Shown here one piece after another: positions 33,276 through 42,179 of a stretch of 64,000 bases of DNA (the first letter of the stretch is position 1; every line of letters starts with the position of its first letter). Made by a program: the position numbers and the translations under genes. The notes beneath the pieces were generated by a model. It was not told the origin of the DNA and did not search any database. It worked only from the letters and a program-made list of their open reading frames with translations. The stretch covers positions 1-64,000 of the forward strand of contig JANFOG010000017.1 of NCBI GenBank assembly GCA_024336345.1, read 5' to 3'. The stretch comes from Mariannaea sp. PMI_226. Taxonomy: Eukaryota > Ascomycota > Sordariomycetes > Hypocreales > Nectriaceae.

Positions 33276-33807
33276 TCATTCCCGATGTTGGTATTCTGAG
33301 TAGATATTGTCGCATAGCCTAACTCGTCTTGGCCTGGGGGCATGCTTAGTGCGTATTTCAGAAGCATGACCTTTAGAACTTGTCTGAGAGACGAGTGAGC
33401 CAGGGTCAGAGGCTTCGTTGTTGAGGCATCTAACTCTTGTAGAGATTGTTTGATTGTCCAAAGGCCTTTGTTCCGTTTCAACTTCAACGATGGTCTCCAC
33501 ACTTGGAGTCAGACGGTACGCGGTTCTTCTCGACTTCGGCTGAGTCAAATTGCCAATATCAATGGCCATAACCGAACGCTTCCGCTTTTCTTCCCAAATT
33601 GTTACTCCAAAGGTCTCTCTAGCACGCAGGCAAAGTCTCTCACTCACTATGAGATAGGTAATGGTAACTACCAGGTGATAGCGGCCCATTATTTGTCTCG
33701 ATTTCGGAGCCGTGTCTATGCAACTCCTTGGAAGATTTGCCACTTGACTCCGACATGTATGGCTTAGAAGAATACGAGGATTCCTTGGACACGGGACTCA
33801 ACTCCAT
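33276..33807 (-). CDS. Hypothetical basic protein, two exons
   Basis: Model complement(join(33276..33616,33672..33807)), 158 aa, phase-1 intron of 55 bp with donor GTAGTT and acceptor CTAGAG. Exon 1 is Ser/Lys-rich (MELSPVSKESSYSSKPY). Exon 2 has FGVTIWEEKRKRSVMAID and ends in a basic region with HAPRPRRVRLCDNIYSEY. The branch point is weak, so the splice is tentative. The order and strand would also allow it to be the 3' part of the gene at 34235-34914. No family recognised. Confidence 0.35.
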
Positions 33808-34234
33808 TGAATAAAGGCGGAGGGCACAATGATGTAGAAACTGAGACAAAGTTGGTAGACTGAGGGATATGGATGTGACTGGTTAACTCGGACCTAGTCT
33901 TTCCCGGCCGTATGCTGGTTGCTTTGCATATGTGTGGCGCTGGACGATGACTTAAATAAACATTTCAGGTCAAATTCCGGGCTTGCAAAGTTTTATGTGT
34001 CTCAGTAAAATGGAAATTAGGTTGTCCTAGGGGTTGGTCTAGTTATGCTGCGGAAGTTGGAGAGAGCGGGCGAATCTGTTTTAATTTGTCTACCACCACC
34101 CAGCGGCTTCGCCCCCCAGCCAGTTCTGGAATTGAATGCTCGAACGATAACGGCACTCCTAGCAGTAGGATCTACCTATACAAGCTTTCGCCCGTCTGAA
34201 CCGCCATTTTCCCCGACAAAATCGCAGGCGACTA

Positions 34235-34914
34235 TCATGGGAGAGGGCAAATACCCCCGTTACCCTTGCGAAACTCTGACCGGGGAGGCGATCTCGTCTC
34301 ACCGCCTGTGACTACCTTGTATGAACTCAGATGAACAGCTCCAGGGCGAGGTACGGCCACGGCACGGCGCGTTGAGCTGCTGTTCTTAACAGGCTCGGAT
34401 CCAGCCATTGGAAAAAACGAGCGGAAGTGCTCCCGGATAGGAGGCAGCCTATTTTGAAGCTTGCGCTGAGTAGCCCTCGAGAATCGTTTTCGCCTCTTCT
34501 GCACGCCATTGCTCAAGCTTGGGCCGCCTTTTACGTCGTCAAAGACAACCGTCAAGGTGCCATCTGAGCCTCCCTGACTCGACAATGCTTTGCTCGGATT
34601 CCTTCGTAGAGCACCAGACTGGGTGTTGAGTGCTATTGAGTCCTTGTGGCAGACCATAGGAGCCTATTGGCGTGATTAGTTCCATTTCGCTCAGGTGTTG
34701 CCTAGGTGACTCCTACTCTGAGAGACGGCGTATACGGAAGGGCGCATTCGGGGGAGGGACGTGTCAGATCGTAAACTATCGTCGGCGAAGTGTGGTCTAA
34801 CACCGGTGGCGGACGGATTTGTGCACCTGGATGCTGGAGTTGGCCCTGATAATATTCCCAGTTATAGATGGGGGGCGTGATGGTTGGGACAGCACTCATC
34901 GGCGTGTTTGGCAT
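34235..34914 (-). CDS. Hypothetical protein, two exons, transcription-factor-like composition
   Basis: Model complement(join(34235..34663,34717..34914)), 208 aa. The phase-0 intron of 53 bp has donor GTAGGA, branch GAACTAATC and acceptor CCAATAG. Exon 1 is Pro/Tyr-rich (TPPIYNWEYYQGQLQHPG); exon 2 carries LTVVFDDVKGGPS, the basic run KRRKRFSRATQRK and a Ser/Arg-rich tail. The Pro-rich start followed by a basic patch resembles the N termini of fungal zinc-cluster regulators, but no Cys6 cluster follows, so that identity is not claimed. It may be truncated or spliced onward to 33276-33807. Confidence 0.45.
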
Positions 34915-35159
34915 CTTTCCTGGCTATTGACCTAGGCTTTGGGAAGAAGACTGTGGGATTATGCAGCGACGTCCTGGTCAAAAAGATGAGTTAGTTTTGG
35001 ATGGATGATGAGTGAGGAGCTCACATGCTTCCCGAAGTATGAAAGGACGGAATTACTGTATTATACTACATGATTTACAATAAAATTAAAATTGCAGTTC
35101 ATAGCCAGTTTTTTTTTTGCGTCATGATTTCCGGTGGTCCAGTTTCTGACCATCGTGGC

Positions 35160-35330
35160 TAGTGTTGTTGAACAGGAGGCATATGCTGGGGTGTCACGTG
35201 CGGAGCAGGGACCTTAAGATTGCGCATAGAACCAGTAGACCCTTCAGGGGCAGAAACTGAACGAACGACGACATCATGAAGATACTGAATTGGATCATTG
35301 GACCGAATACATGTAATGCTGAACCTTAAC
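35160..35330 (+). repeat. Repeat family R1, copy C (left arm of an inverted pair)
   Basis: GCATATGCTGGGGTGTCACG, TTAAGATTGCGCATAGAACC, GGGGCAGAAACTGAACGA and GGACCGAATACATGTAATG. Paired with an inverted copy at 35485-35650. Confidence 0.85.
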
Positions 35331-35484
35331 CCCACAACACTGTTAGAGTTTTCGCACGGGCCACCGGAGGCGCATTGTGGGCGGACACAGTGAAAGGTGA
35401 CCAATGTACCCTTTAAAGTGAAGGGTATAACAAAGCCAGAAACGGCCTTGGCATGCACCGTCGAACCGCAGCCTGTCAGACACT

Positions 35485-35650
35485 ACGTTTAATCGGTCAA
35501 TTGATCCAATTCAGTACTGTATCTTCATCTTGTTGTTTTGTTCAGTTTCTGTCCTTGAAGGGTCTACTGGTTCTATGTGCAATCTTAAGATCCCTGCTCC
35601 ACAAGTTACACACCAGCATATGCCTTCTGTTCAACAAAAAACTTGTTTAA
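35485..35650 (-). repeat. Repeat family R1, copy D (right arm of an inverted pair)
   Basis: Reverse orientation: TTGATCCAATTCAGTACTG, AAGGGTCTACTGGTTCTATG, CAATCTTAAGATCCCTGCTC and CAGCATATGCCTTCTGTTC. With copy C it forms an inverted repeat of about 490 bp overall. Confidence 0.85.
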
Positions 35651-35817
35651 TATTGGACAGCTGCGACATCACACAATAATGGGAGCCACTGCACAGTAAA
35701 GTCATCGAAAAAATCGACTAAAATTGAGAGTTGTCGGCAACTGCGAAGAGACGTGAAAAATGGACGTGTCATGCCATGGGGGATAGCCTGACGCCAATCG
35801 TGGCCTCCAACGGCCCT

Positions 35818-35851
35818 CCCCCCCCCCCCCCCCCCCCAAAAAAAAAAAAAA
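35818..35851 (+). repeat. Poly-C followed by poly-A tract
   Basis: About 20 C residues directly followed by about 14 A residues. Such runs are prone to length errors. Confidence 0.9.
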
Positions 35852-36107
35852 CAACTATGATGCTAGCAAAGAATCGAGCAAGAATACTGAGCTCCAAAAA
35901 ACGGACTCATAAATGTGCTACGATAAATAAATACAGCACAGGATGTAGAAAATATTTATTGAAAAGTATGTCCATGTCTTCCGTACATATGACATTTCTA
36001 ATTAGGATAACTTTGTTTACTATCCGATAGCTCATATTGGGAGCACTGAGCCTCCTAAACCTCTCCCCCAAACGCTTCTCAATTCCGCGGCTAGATCTTT
36101 ATAAGTC

Positions 36108-37219
36108 ATGGCTGTGTTGGGCTGCCATCTTGTGGGCAGCACGCCCCTGAGAGATACTCAGACTGCGCTCCGATGTTTTAGCAAAGGCCTCCACGGTCTC
36201 CTGCTAAGCATGCCTGACGGAGAGACTGGTGTTCGGAGCTACTTCGTCAGGTTTCAAGCTTCTAAGTTCCCGGCCATCATGCAGTCAGGATTCTTGGATC
36301 CTGAACAGACGTCGAAAGTACCCCTAACAGATGAGCAAGTAGCCAAGGGTCGACAAGAGCTGGAGGACATGGACCTTGAGACCGGATACGACAAGGCGGC
36401 TGTCGAGAGCTACGAAATTTTCAAGCAACTTCGATCCGAAGGCATTATTGAAAAGAATGTTAAATTCCAAGTGTGCTTGCCCACTATCGCTAACGTGGTT
36501 GGAATATTGATTGAGGAAAAATTTCGGCACATTGTTGAGCCTGTCTATGAAACAGCTCTTTTCAAAGCGTTGCAGACAATTCAAGATCAAATCCCGCATG
36601 AGGACCTCGCCATCCAGATTGACCTGGGAATTGATATGGCCTACTGGGAGAATAAGATCTTTCGGCCATGGTTCTCTGACAAACGGTATGTTGTTGACTA
36701 CATTGTACGCATGATGTCGCGTATCAGTCGAGATGTAGACCTAGGTTTTCATTTCTGCTACGGTAAGTAGACCACCCCTGACATGTCACTAATACCTCAC
36801 TCATGACTGGCATAGGTGACATCGAGCACAAGCATTATTTCGAACCGACATCGCTTGGACCTGTCGCAGATCTATACCAGCATATTATGGAGGTGAGCCC
36901 ACGATCAGTTCAGTGGATGCATTGTCCAGTGCCCTTAAGCGCAATGGGCAACCTTGATGATTTCTTCAAGCCCTTGTCAACGCTGAGCCATCAGCTGGCT
37001 CTGGATCATACCAAGCTTTACCTGGGGCTCGTCCATCCTCACGATCTCGATGGTACTCGAGAAAGAGTTGCAGCGGCCGAAAAGGTTGTAAAGGAGTTTG
37101 GAATAGCGACTGAGTGCGGCTGGGGAAGGATCCAGAACCAAAATGATATCGAAAGCATTATGGATATCTGTCGAAATGTCTCGGGACGCTTCGAAATGTA
37201 CAGCGGGGATGGCCTGTGA
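36108..37219 (+). CDS. MetE-like (cobalamin-independent methionine synthase C-terminal domain-like) protein
   Basis: Model join(36108..36762,36816..37219), 352 aa, with a phase-1 intron of 53 bp (donor GTAAGT, acceptor GGCATAG). The split codon gives FCYGDIEHKHYFEP across the junction. The start HLVGSTPLRDTQ and MPDGETGVRSYFVRFQ match the fungal stand-alone family related to the catalytic barrel of MetE. Zinc-ligand-like residues are present: HxC in FHFCYG and a Cys near the C terminus in ATECGWG, in the order used by MetE (H, C, C). It is half the length of true methionine synthase (about 760 aa), lacking the N-terminal domain. The family substrate is unknown; such genes often sit in secondary-metabolite neighbourhoods. 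The frame is intact. Confidence 0.85.
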
Positions 37220-37555
37220 CCCAGGATAATGACAGAAAGCTGCAACATATAATTGTGCTTAATTGGTAGACAAATAGGCTTGAGCTACTACAATCATTTT
37301 GAAATTTTATCACTATTGAGTAGACTGCTATAACCTCATTAGACCCATTTCTCTATTCATGACTAAGTCGCTGAGTACAATTCAACTATGCCAAAACGAG
37401 GTTTTCAACGTTGTCTTTACAATCAATAGTAACCAGGATTTCCCGTGAGACCTTTTCCTTAAACGAGCTCTCTTAAGCTTCGTTTAAGTTGGACACCATT
37501 GTGCTGCATCATCGACGAGGGGGTGTTCGTCCCGCTTGACTGTTAAGGGTTCCCC

Positions 37556-37690
37556 AAGGACGTCATGACCCTCATGTCATGACACGAACTCTAAGGAAGT
37601 CATAGATGGTTGCGACCTCGTACCAAAGAATAAATTAATGCCTTTACGTTCATTAAAGCAAGTAATAACAATCAATGTCTGCTCCATACG
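37556..37690 (+). repeat. Repeat family R6, copy 1
   Basis: ATGTCATGACACGAACTCTA, AAGTCATAGATGGTTGCGAC, and ACAATCAATG correspond to the copy at 58925-59090. Confidence 0.6.
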
Positions 37691-38153
37691 ACCCAAGGTC
37701 AACTTTTCGGAGAATCTACACTCTGTCGTACTTTCCCCGTTGACAGCGCCGTGTTGATACGTTGTTGCTATGGTCGTTGAAATCACAGGACAACTCAAAG
37801 TAGACTCAGAGTTGTTCGGCCTAAGCCTGGCTATGTATGCTTGTATTTTAAGTTAGATTAGACCAAAATGCTGAAGGTACTGTACATGAGCTGCTAATAT
37901 CTGCAATTTGTAAGTGTAAGTAGAACACATACATAAGGGATGTATACTTATGTAGAATTCTTAATTCTTAGTATGTACAGTGGTAAAGAATACGTAATGA
38001 ACTAACGCGTGGCATGAATCTCTTGCTCTAGGAATCGAAACTAGCTAGTGAATTGAATTAAAGTATCATGTTATCCCTCCTTACTGTGAAAATAGAAACG
38101 AGAAAGGACACCTTAATACTGTATATAGATTATAGTACCATGGTAAAAATATA
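37691..38153. other. Intergenic stretch
   Basis: AT-rich, with no exon recognised. Confidence 0.35.
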
Positions 38154-38549
38154 TTATACGTTCTCTGATAATATCTTGTAACCCTTTGGAACTGCCTCTT
38201 TTCGTTCATCATACTCTCCATCAGACCACCACCCGCAATACAAATCATCATCCTCGCCGTCCTCGTGGCAAGGATGCGTGTGGGTAAAGACAATATGAGA
38301 AGAACTCGTTGTATTCTCACGGTGCTCATGGCTCCGACCAGGGCTTAGCTTCGCACCTGCATCTCCGTGTTCACTAGGCAATGCGACAAGGTGACGACCT
38401 TCGACGCTTCTCTTAGTTTCGGCTGACGAGTTGACCAGAATACGCCGCCATGTACGGGTAATTCCCTTTGGCAGATTTGATGCTAGGCCCTTGTGGCGAC
38501 GCAAACGTCGGTTGCTGCCAATCTCGACATATCCGGCTTTCGAGGCCAT
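38154..38549 (-). CDS. Small hypothetical protein
   Basis: 131 aa, single exon (MASKAGYVEIGSNRRLRR). Basic N-terminal third, His-rich middle (SHEHRENTTSSSHIVFTH), acidic patch EDGEDDDLYCGWWSDGEYD. No known motif. The next gene on the same strand starts 565 bp upstream and ends only 55 bp upstream, so the two may be co-expressed or be exons of one unit; the spacing alone cannot decide. Confidence 0.5.
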   Translation of the reverse strand: MASKAGYVEIGSNRRLRRHKGLASNLPKGITRTWRRILVNSSAETKRSVEGRHLVALPSEHGDAGAKLSPGRSHEHRENTTSSSHIVFTHTHPCHEDGEDDDLYCGWWSDGEYDERKEAVPKGYKILSENV

Positions 38550-38604
38550 AATAGTAATGGAAAAGCAAGTGAAAGGCCTCGGCCCCTGAGCCGGGTTTAT
38601 GCTT

Positions 38605-39114
38605 TCAATTTATACATAACAAGCGTTCTCCCTGTGCGGCCGAAAGGAATTTCTTGGCCAGGAAAGGGTCGCTAGGGTTTTGCCGGACCCAGGGGCGATA
38701 CCCCGCCTCCGTGCTCCTGCTCGAGGCCAGTATTGGTATTGTGTCTGTTCTTTGTGCCTCAATGGAAGCATGAAAAGCCTGCTGACTCTCTCGGCTTTTC
38801 GTGGCCAAGTCCCCGTCTGAAGGAGAGTGAACTATGATTCTAGGAAGCTCCACAAGAGGAGCATGGCCATTAGTGTACTGCACAGTCTCCTCGTCATTAA
38901 TGTCCAAGCACTCAAATCGTGGGATAGCCGCATTGGTATCCGTCCGGCCAGTGTCGCAGAACGTACCGCCTCTTCCTGCGACTCTGCGGAAGGTACGCCG
39001 CAGCCTCTTCCGAAAGATAGCCTTACTTCGCCCCTTTTTCCACTTTCCAAACTTTCTTTTACCGACAGCGTAGCCTGCAAGTTTGGCTGTTTGTTTTCGC
39101 GCTGCTAAAACCAT
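38605..39114 (-). CDS. Hypothetical protein with very basic N terminus
   Basis: 169 aa, single exon from the ATG at 39114. Residues 1-45 are strongly basic (VGKRKFGKWKKGRSK, then FRKRLRRTFRRVAG), suggesting nuclear localisation or nucleic-acid binding. The rest is mixed, with FECLDINDEETVQY and ELPRIIVHSPSDGD, without a known fold. Orphan-like. Confidence 0.5.
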   Translation of the reverse strand: MVLAARKQTAKLAGYAVGKRKFGKWKKGRSKAIFRKRLRRTFRRVAGRGGTFCDTGRTDTNAAIPRFECLDINDEETVQYTNGHAPLVELPRIIVHSPSDGDLATKSRESQQAFHASIEAQRTDTIPILASSRSTEAGYRPWVRQNPSDPFLAKKFLSAAQGERLLCIN

Positions 39115-39339
39115 GGTGGGATTCTAGAAGGCTTCAAGGGGTTGGCAGGCTTGACTTCCATGTTGCGATGAGGTTTCTTAAAGGTATGGAACATACGGTA
39201 GGAATGGGTATCGTCGAATTATATCGATCCCCAATATCTTCCAAGTCAGGCCTATTGTAATAAACCTCCAAAAAAGTCAAAGGACTTTGGGCCCGGCCAG
39301 ATGCTGCTTCCGCAAAAGCTGCTGATACAGCCAAGTGCA

Positions 39340-39485
39340 AGCTCAGTGTCAGCATTATAATATGAACACATTGGCAAAAACGGACAAAACTGTCTAATTT
39401 GGACAGTATATACAATAGTTTACCCATTTTCTATCAAATTACTTTAACCGAAAACTGACGCCGAGCCTGGGCGTGACTGTAATGG
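39340..39485 (+). repeat. Repeat family R2 (MITE-like), full-length copy
   Basis: Starts GTGCAAGCTCAGTGTCAGCA, ends AAACTGACGCCGAGCCTGGG. Termini are inverted as in the other R2 copies. Confidence 0.75.
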
Positions 39486-39813
39486 ACCAAACTCCCCATC
39501 GCTTGATATGGTTTCCTAGTGACGAGGGCCTTTGCGTGCAAGGGCCTGTGTACTTGGCTATATTTAACTTCTCGTGATATGCTGCAGTACACAGGCGAAT
39601 AACAATCTAACTACTGTACCGTGAGTTCAGCAGTATAGGTCCTGAATAAGGATAATAGTATGTACTATAGAGTATAACTGAACATATATGTATAGAGCAG
39701 TACAGGCATTCCTTTGCTATCATTGCCTGTTCTCTCACTATGCTATATGGATTGTCTTCATCACATACCGCAATACACTTCTTTCCTCCTTGAGGCAATA
39801 ACTCAGAACAGCA

Positions 39814-40578
39814 ATGGCTGAACAGGCAGAACAATTAAATACATGTCTCACGTCATTTGCATACTTTTCTTGCCTTCCTCTCGAGCTGCGTCTTATGATA
39901 TGGAGAATGGCGTTCGACAATGTAGACGCGGCATTATTGGTTTGCCAATACCCGGGAGCCAGGCCATGTGTTTCAGTAGCTCATTACCATGCCAGTACAA
40001 ACGGTCTTCCGCTCATCGCATCGGTCTCTAGGGAGGTCCGGACGGAATGGCTACGACTAACAAGACGCTGTAACCTCTCGGCTAGGTCCTTTGAGCGTGT
40101 GTACCTGCCACGCACAATCTTTCTGGTCCATCCGTGCACCATGATTGAGTCACGGCTCAGAGCTCTCGCCCCATTCACCGCTCATCTTGCCTTCAATGCC
40201 GCCAGTTGCTCCGATCTGCTGGCGGTTTTTGAGTGTCTGGCGAGCTTTCCTTGCTTAAAGACAATTATCCCAATCATTCCGTCGGGCTCGACAACCCAGG
40301 ACCAGGTACCCCAATGGCAAGAGCATATGCACCAGGACTCAAACCTTCAACGACGCATGATTGCATTAATTGACGGGCCCTCTGTAGATGGAGAATGGCA
40401 CCAGGGGACCTATGTTGGCTGGCTGTTACGTAACCATCTAGATGGAGAGCGAGTGCGGGCATTTTATCAGCAAAAAAACAGTCCTCGGATTAAACTCCTT
40501 ATTGATAACCCTAGAACGCAGAGGCCGGCAACACGGAACGAGAACGAGTTGGAACCTTGGTCTCTGCTATTGTATTAA
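39814..40578 (+). CDS. 2EXR domain-containing protein
   Basis: Intact single exon of 254 aa. The N-terminal FSCLPLELRLMIWRMAFDN is the signature of the fungal 2EXR domain (F..LP.ELR..IW..A). It is followed by the expected distance to PLIASVSREVRTEWLRLT, the second conserved helix, and then PRTIFLVHPCTMIE. The family is large and expanded in filamentous ascomycetes, resembles F-box-like adaptors, and is functionally uncharacterised. The C-terminal half is unrecognised. It is the tail-to-tail neighbour of the gene at 40797-42179. Confidence 0.8.
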   Translation: MAEQAEQLNTCLTSFAYFSCLPLELRLMIWRMAFDNVDAALLVCQYPGARPCVSVAHYHASTNGLPLIASVSREVRTEWLRLTRRCNLSARSFERVYLPRTIFLVHPCTMIESRLRALAPFTAHLAFNAASCSDLLAVFECLASFPCLKTIIPIIPSGSTTQDQVPQWQEHMHQDSNLQRRMIALIDGPSVDGEWHQGTYVGWLLRNHLDGERVRAFYQQKNSPRIKLLIDNPRTQRPATRNENELEPWSLLLY

Positions 40579-40796
40579 GACATTGTATATTTTTCTACCT
40601 TAACTGCCGCAGTTCCTTCATATTTGCTAGTACAATACTGACAATACAATTCAATTCTTCATGCTACCTCTCCGGCACGTTGTCATGCCTGCCATTTGGT
40701 GCCGCCACATCGTCTGGTGCTGCCCCATCAGTTGTTGTGCCTTTTCCAGAACCTACGTGAATCAACTTTGCCAACATTCTACCAGCAAACGACAGC

Positions 40797-42179
40797 TCAA
40801 TATGCTGCCACTGGCGTGGGCAAGGCTTGCATCCCACGAGACGCGCGTGGCATGCGGCCAAGCCCAGTAGTCGTCAGACCCCGACCTTTGTGGAGTCTAG
40901 AGCTGGATAGAATTTGGGCCGTGGCATCCCTGATGACTCGGAGTCTTAAGAGGCACTCTGCTCGTGTTACCTTGGTTTTCTTCGTGGCGGTCTGTTTCTC
41001 GGGCCGCTGTGAGGGTTGGGACCCGCTAGGTAGGCAGGGAGGCGATTGAGGATGCGGCATCACTAGAACACCCCGATCCACTGCAGTAGCGTGAGAGGCC
41101 TCCTCTGCAACAGCCTCGGCCCTTTGTTCCGTAATAGACACCGTCACAGGATGGATATTCATGCTTTCAGATGTAGAGACCATCGTAGCTGTCTCTGCGA
41201 CCTGGTAAGATGGGGGGGGAGACACTAGGTCAAGGCTGTCGAAGTTCAGGTCCATGTCACCAAGGTCAACATTGCCAAAATTTACATCCATACTGTTGAA
41301 GTTAGACGCATCTGCGGTTGGCATAGGAATCCAAATATTATTAGGGAATACTGTCGAAGATTCGGTCGAAGCACCACGGAAGTGGTTGCCCTGGTTGTGG
41401 TAGTTGCCGTTCGGGAGACCATCGTGGCTGACCACCTCGTGCTGAATTTCACCTTCTGCATCCTCACTGGTGATTCCACTTTGCTGGGCATTAGCCAAGC
41501 CGCCCTCCGTACGACATGCGGAGTAATCAGCTTGCTCACATTGCCGCGGCTGGTTCTGCGGAGCATTGGCTGGTTGCTGCATAGGATGCATGGGACGTTC
41601 ACACGGAGCACGCTCTGCTCGACTCCGGTCCGGCGCTGGAGTCGCGGGAATGCTGGATACCTGGTTATTCTCATGAACTGACTCCGTGTCGCTGTCAGCC
41701 ACAGTAATCTCGGGGAGAATAGAAGGAGTTTCCTTGGCTCTGTCTTGGGACCTTAGGCGCCGCTGGTTGGCTTGGCGAACCGCTGTCTCAGCAGCTGCTT
41801 GCTTTCTCGTTCGCGGGGACCGACGCAATTGCTCTCTTTGAGGGACCTGCAATTGCCCTCTCTGAGGGGCTTGCAATTGCTCTCTCTGAGGGGCCTGCTT
41901 AGCCAGCAATAGTTTCTGAGCCTGCATTACAGTATGAATATTAGTGTCTATCCTATTTTGATACCCAGCCAATGCACGTACAAATGCTTGAACATCAGGG
42001 ATCGTCTCACCCTTGGGAACCCATATGTCCCCATCAAGACGTTTATGTGTAATGTCATAGTAGGCCAAGAAGGCAAAGGTTTCACAATCTTTGCCCAGCT
42101 TGACGGTCCTTGGTTTGGCAGTCTTGGTTCTCTTTCGCAACCTATCTTTCTGCCACAAACTGTGCTTCCAGACAGCCAT
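40797..42179 (-). CDS. Large low-complexity protein with a possible divergent MADS-like N terminus
   Basis: 460 aa, single exon. Residues 10-60 (KDRLRKRTKTAKPRTVKLG, then KDCETFAFLAYYDITHKR) recall the K/R-x-T-x-x-K...L..LC....L..Y pattern of SRF-type MADS boxes, but this is weak. Residues about 95-118 contain three near-identical QAPQREQL-type units. The middle is disordered, with an Asn/Asp-rich repeat (NSMDVNFGNVDLGDMDLNF) resembling an activation region. The C terminus is basic (KKTKVTRAECLLRLR). The composition fits a transcriptional regulator; function is not established. Note the full-length open frame with no stop despite low complexity. Confidence 0.6.
   Translation of the reverse strand: MAVWKHSLWQKDRLRKRTKTAKPRTVKLGKDCETFAFLAYYDITHKRLDGDIWVPKGETIPDVQAFVRALAGYQNRIDTNIHTVMQAQKLLLAKQAPQREQLQAPQRGQLQVPQREQLRRSPRTRKQAAAETAVRQANQRRLRSQDRAKETPSILPEITVADSDTESVHENNQVSSIPATPAPDRSRAERAPCERPMHPMQQPANAPQNQPRQCEQADYSACRTEGGLANAQQSGITSEDAEGEIQHEVVSHDGLPNGNYHNQGNHFRGASTESSTVFPNNIWIPMPTADASNFNSMDVNFGNVDLGDMDLNFDSLDLVSPPPSYQVAETATMVSTSESMNIHPVTVSITEQRAEAVAEEASHATAVDRGVLVMPHPQSPPCLPSGSQPSQRPEKQTATKKTKVTRAECLLRLRVIRDATAQILSSSRLHKGRGLTTTGLGRMPRASRGMQALPTPVAAY

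Noticed and set aside
35731..36030. 99-aa plus-strand ORF containing a proline/lysine run
   Set aside because: It is driven by the poly-C/poly-A tract; no coding character on either side.
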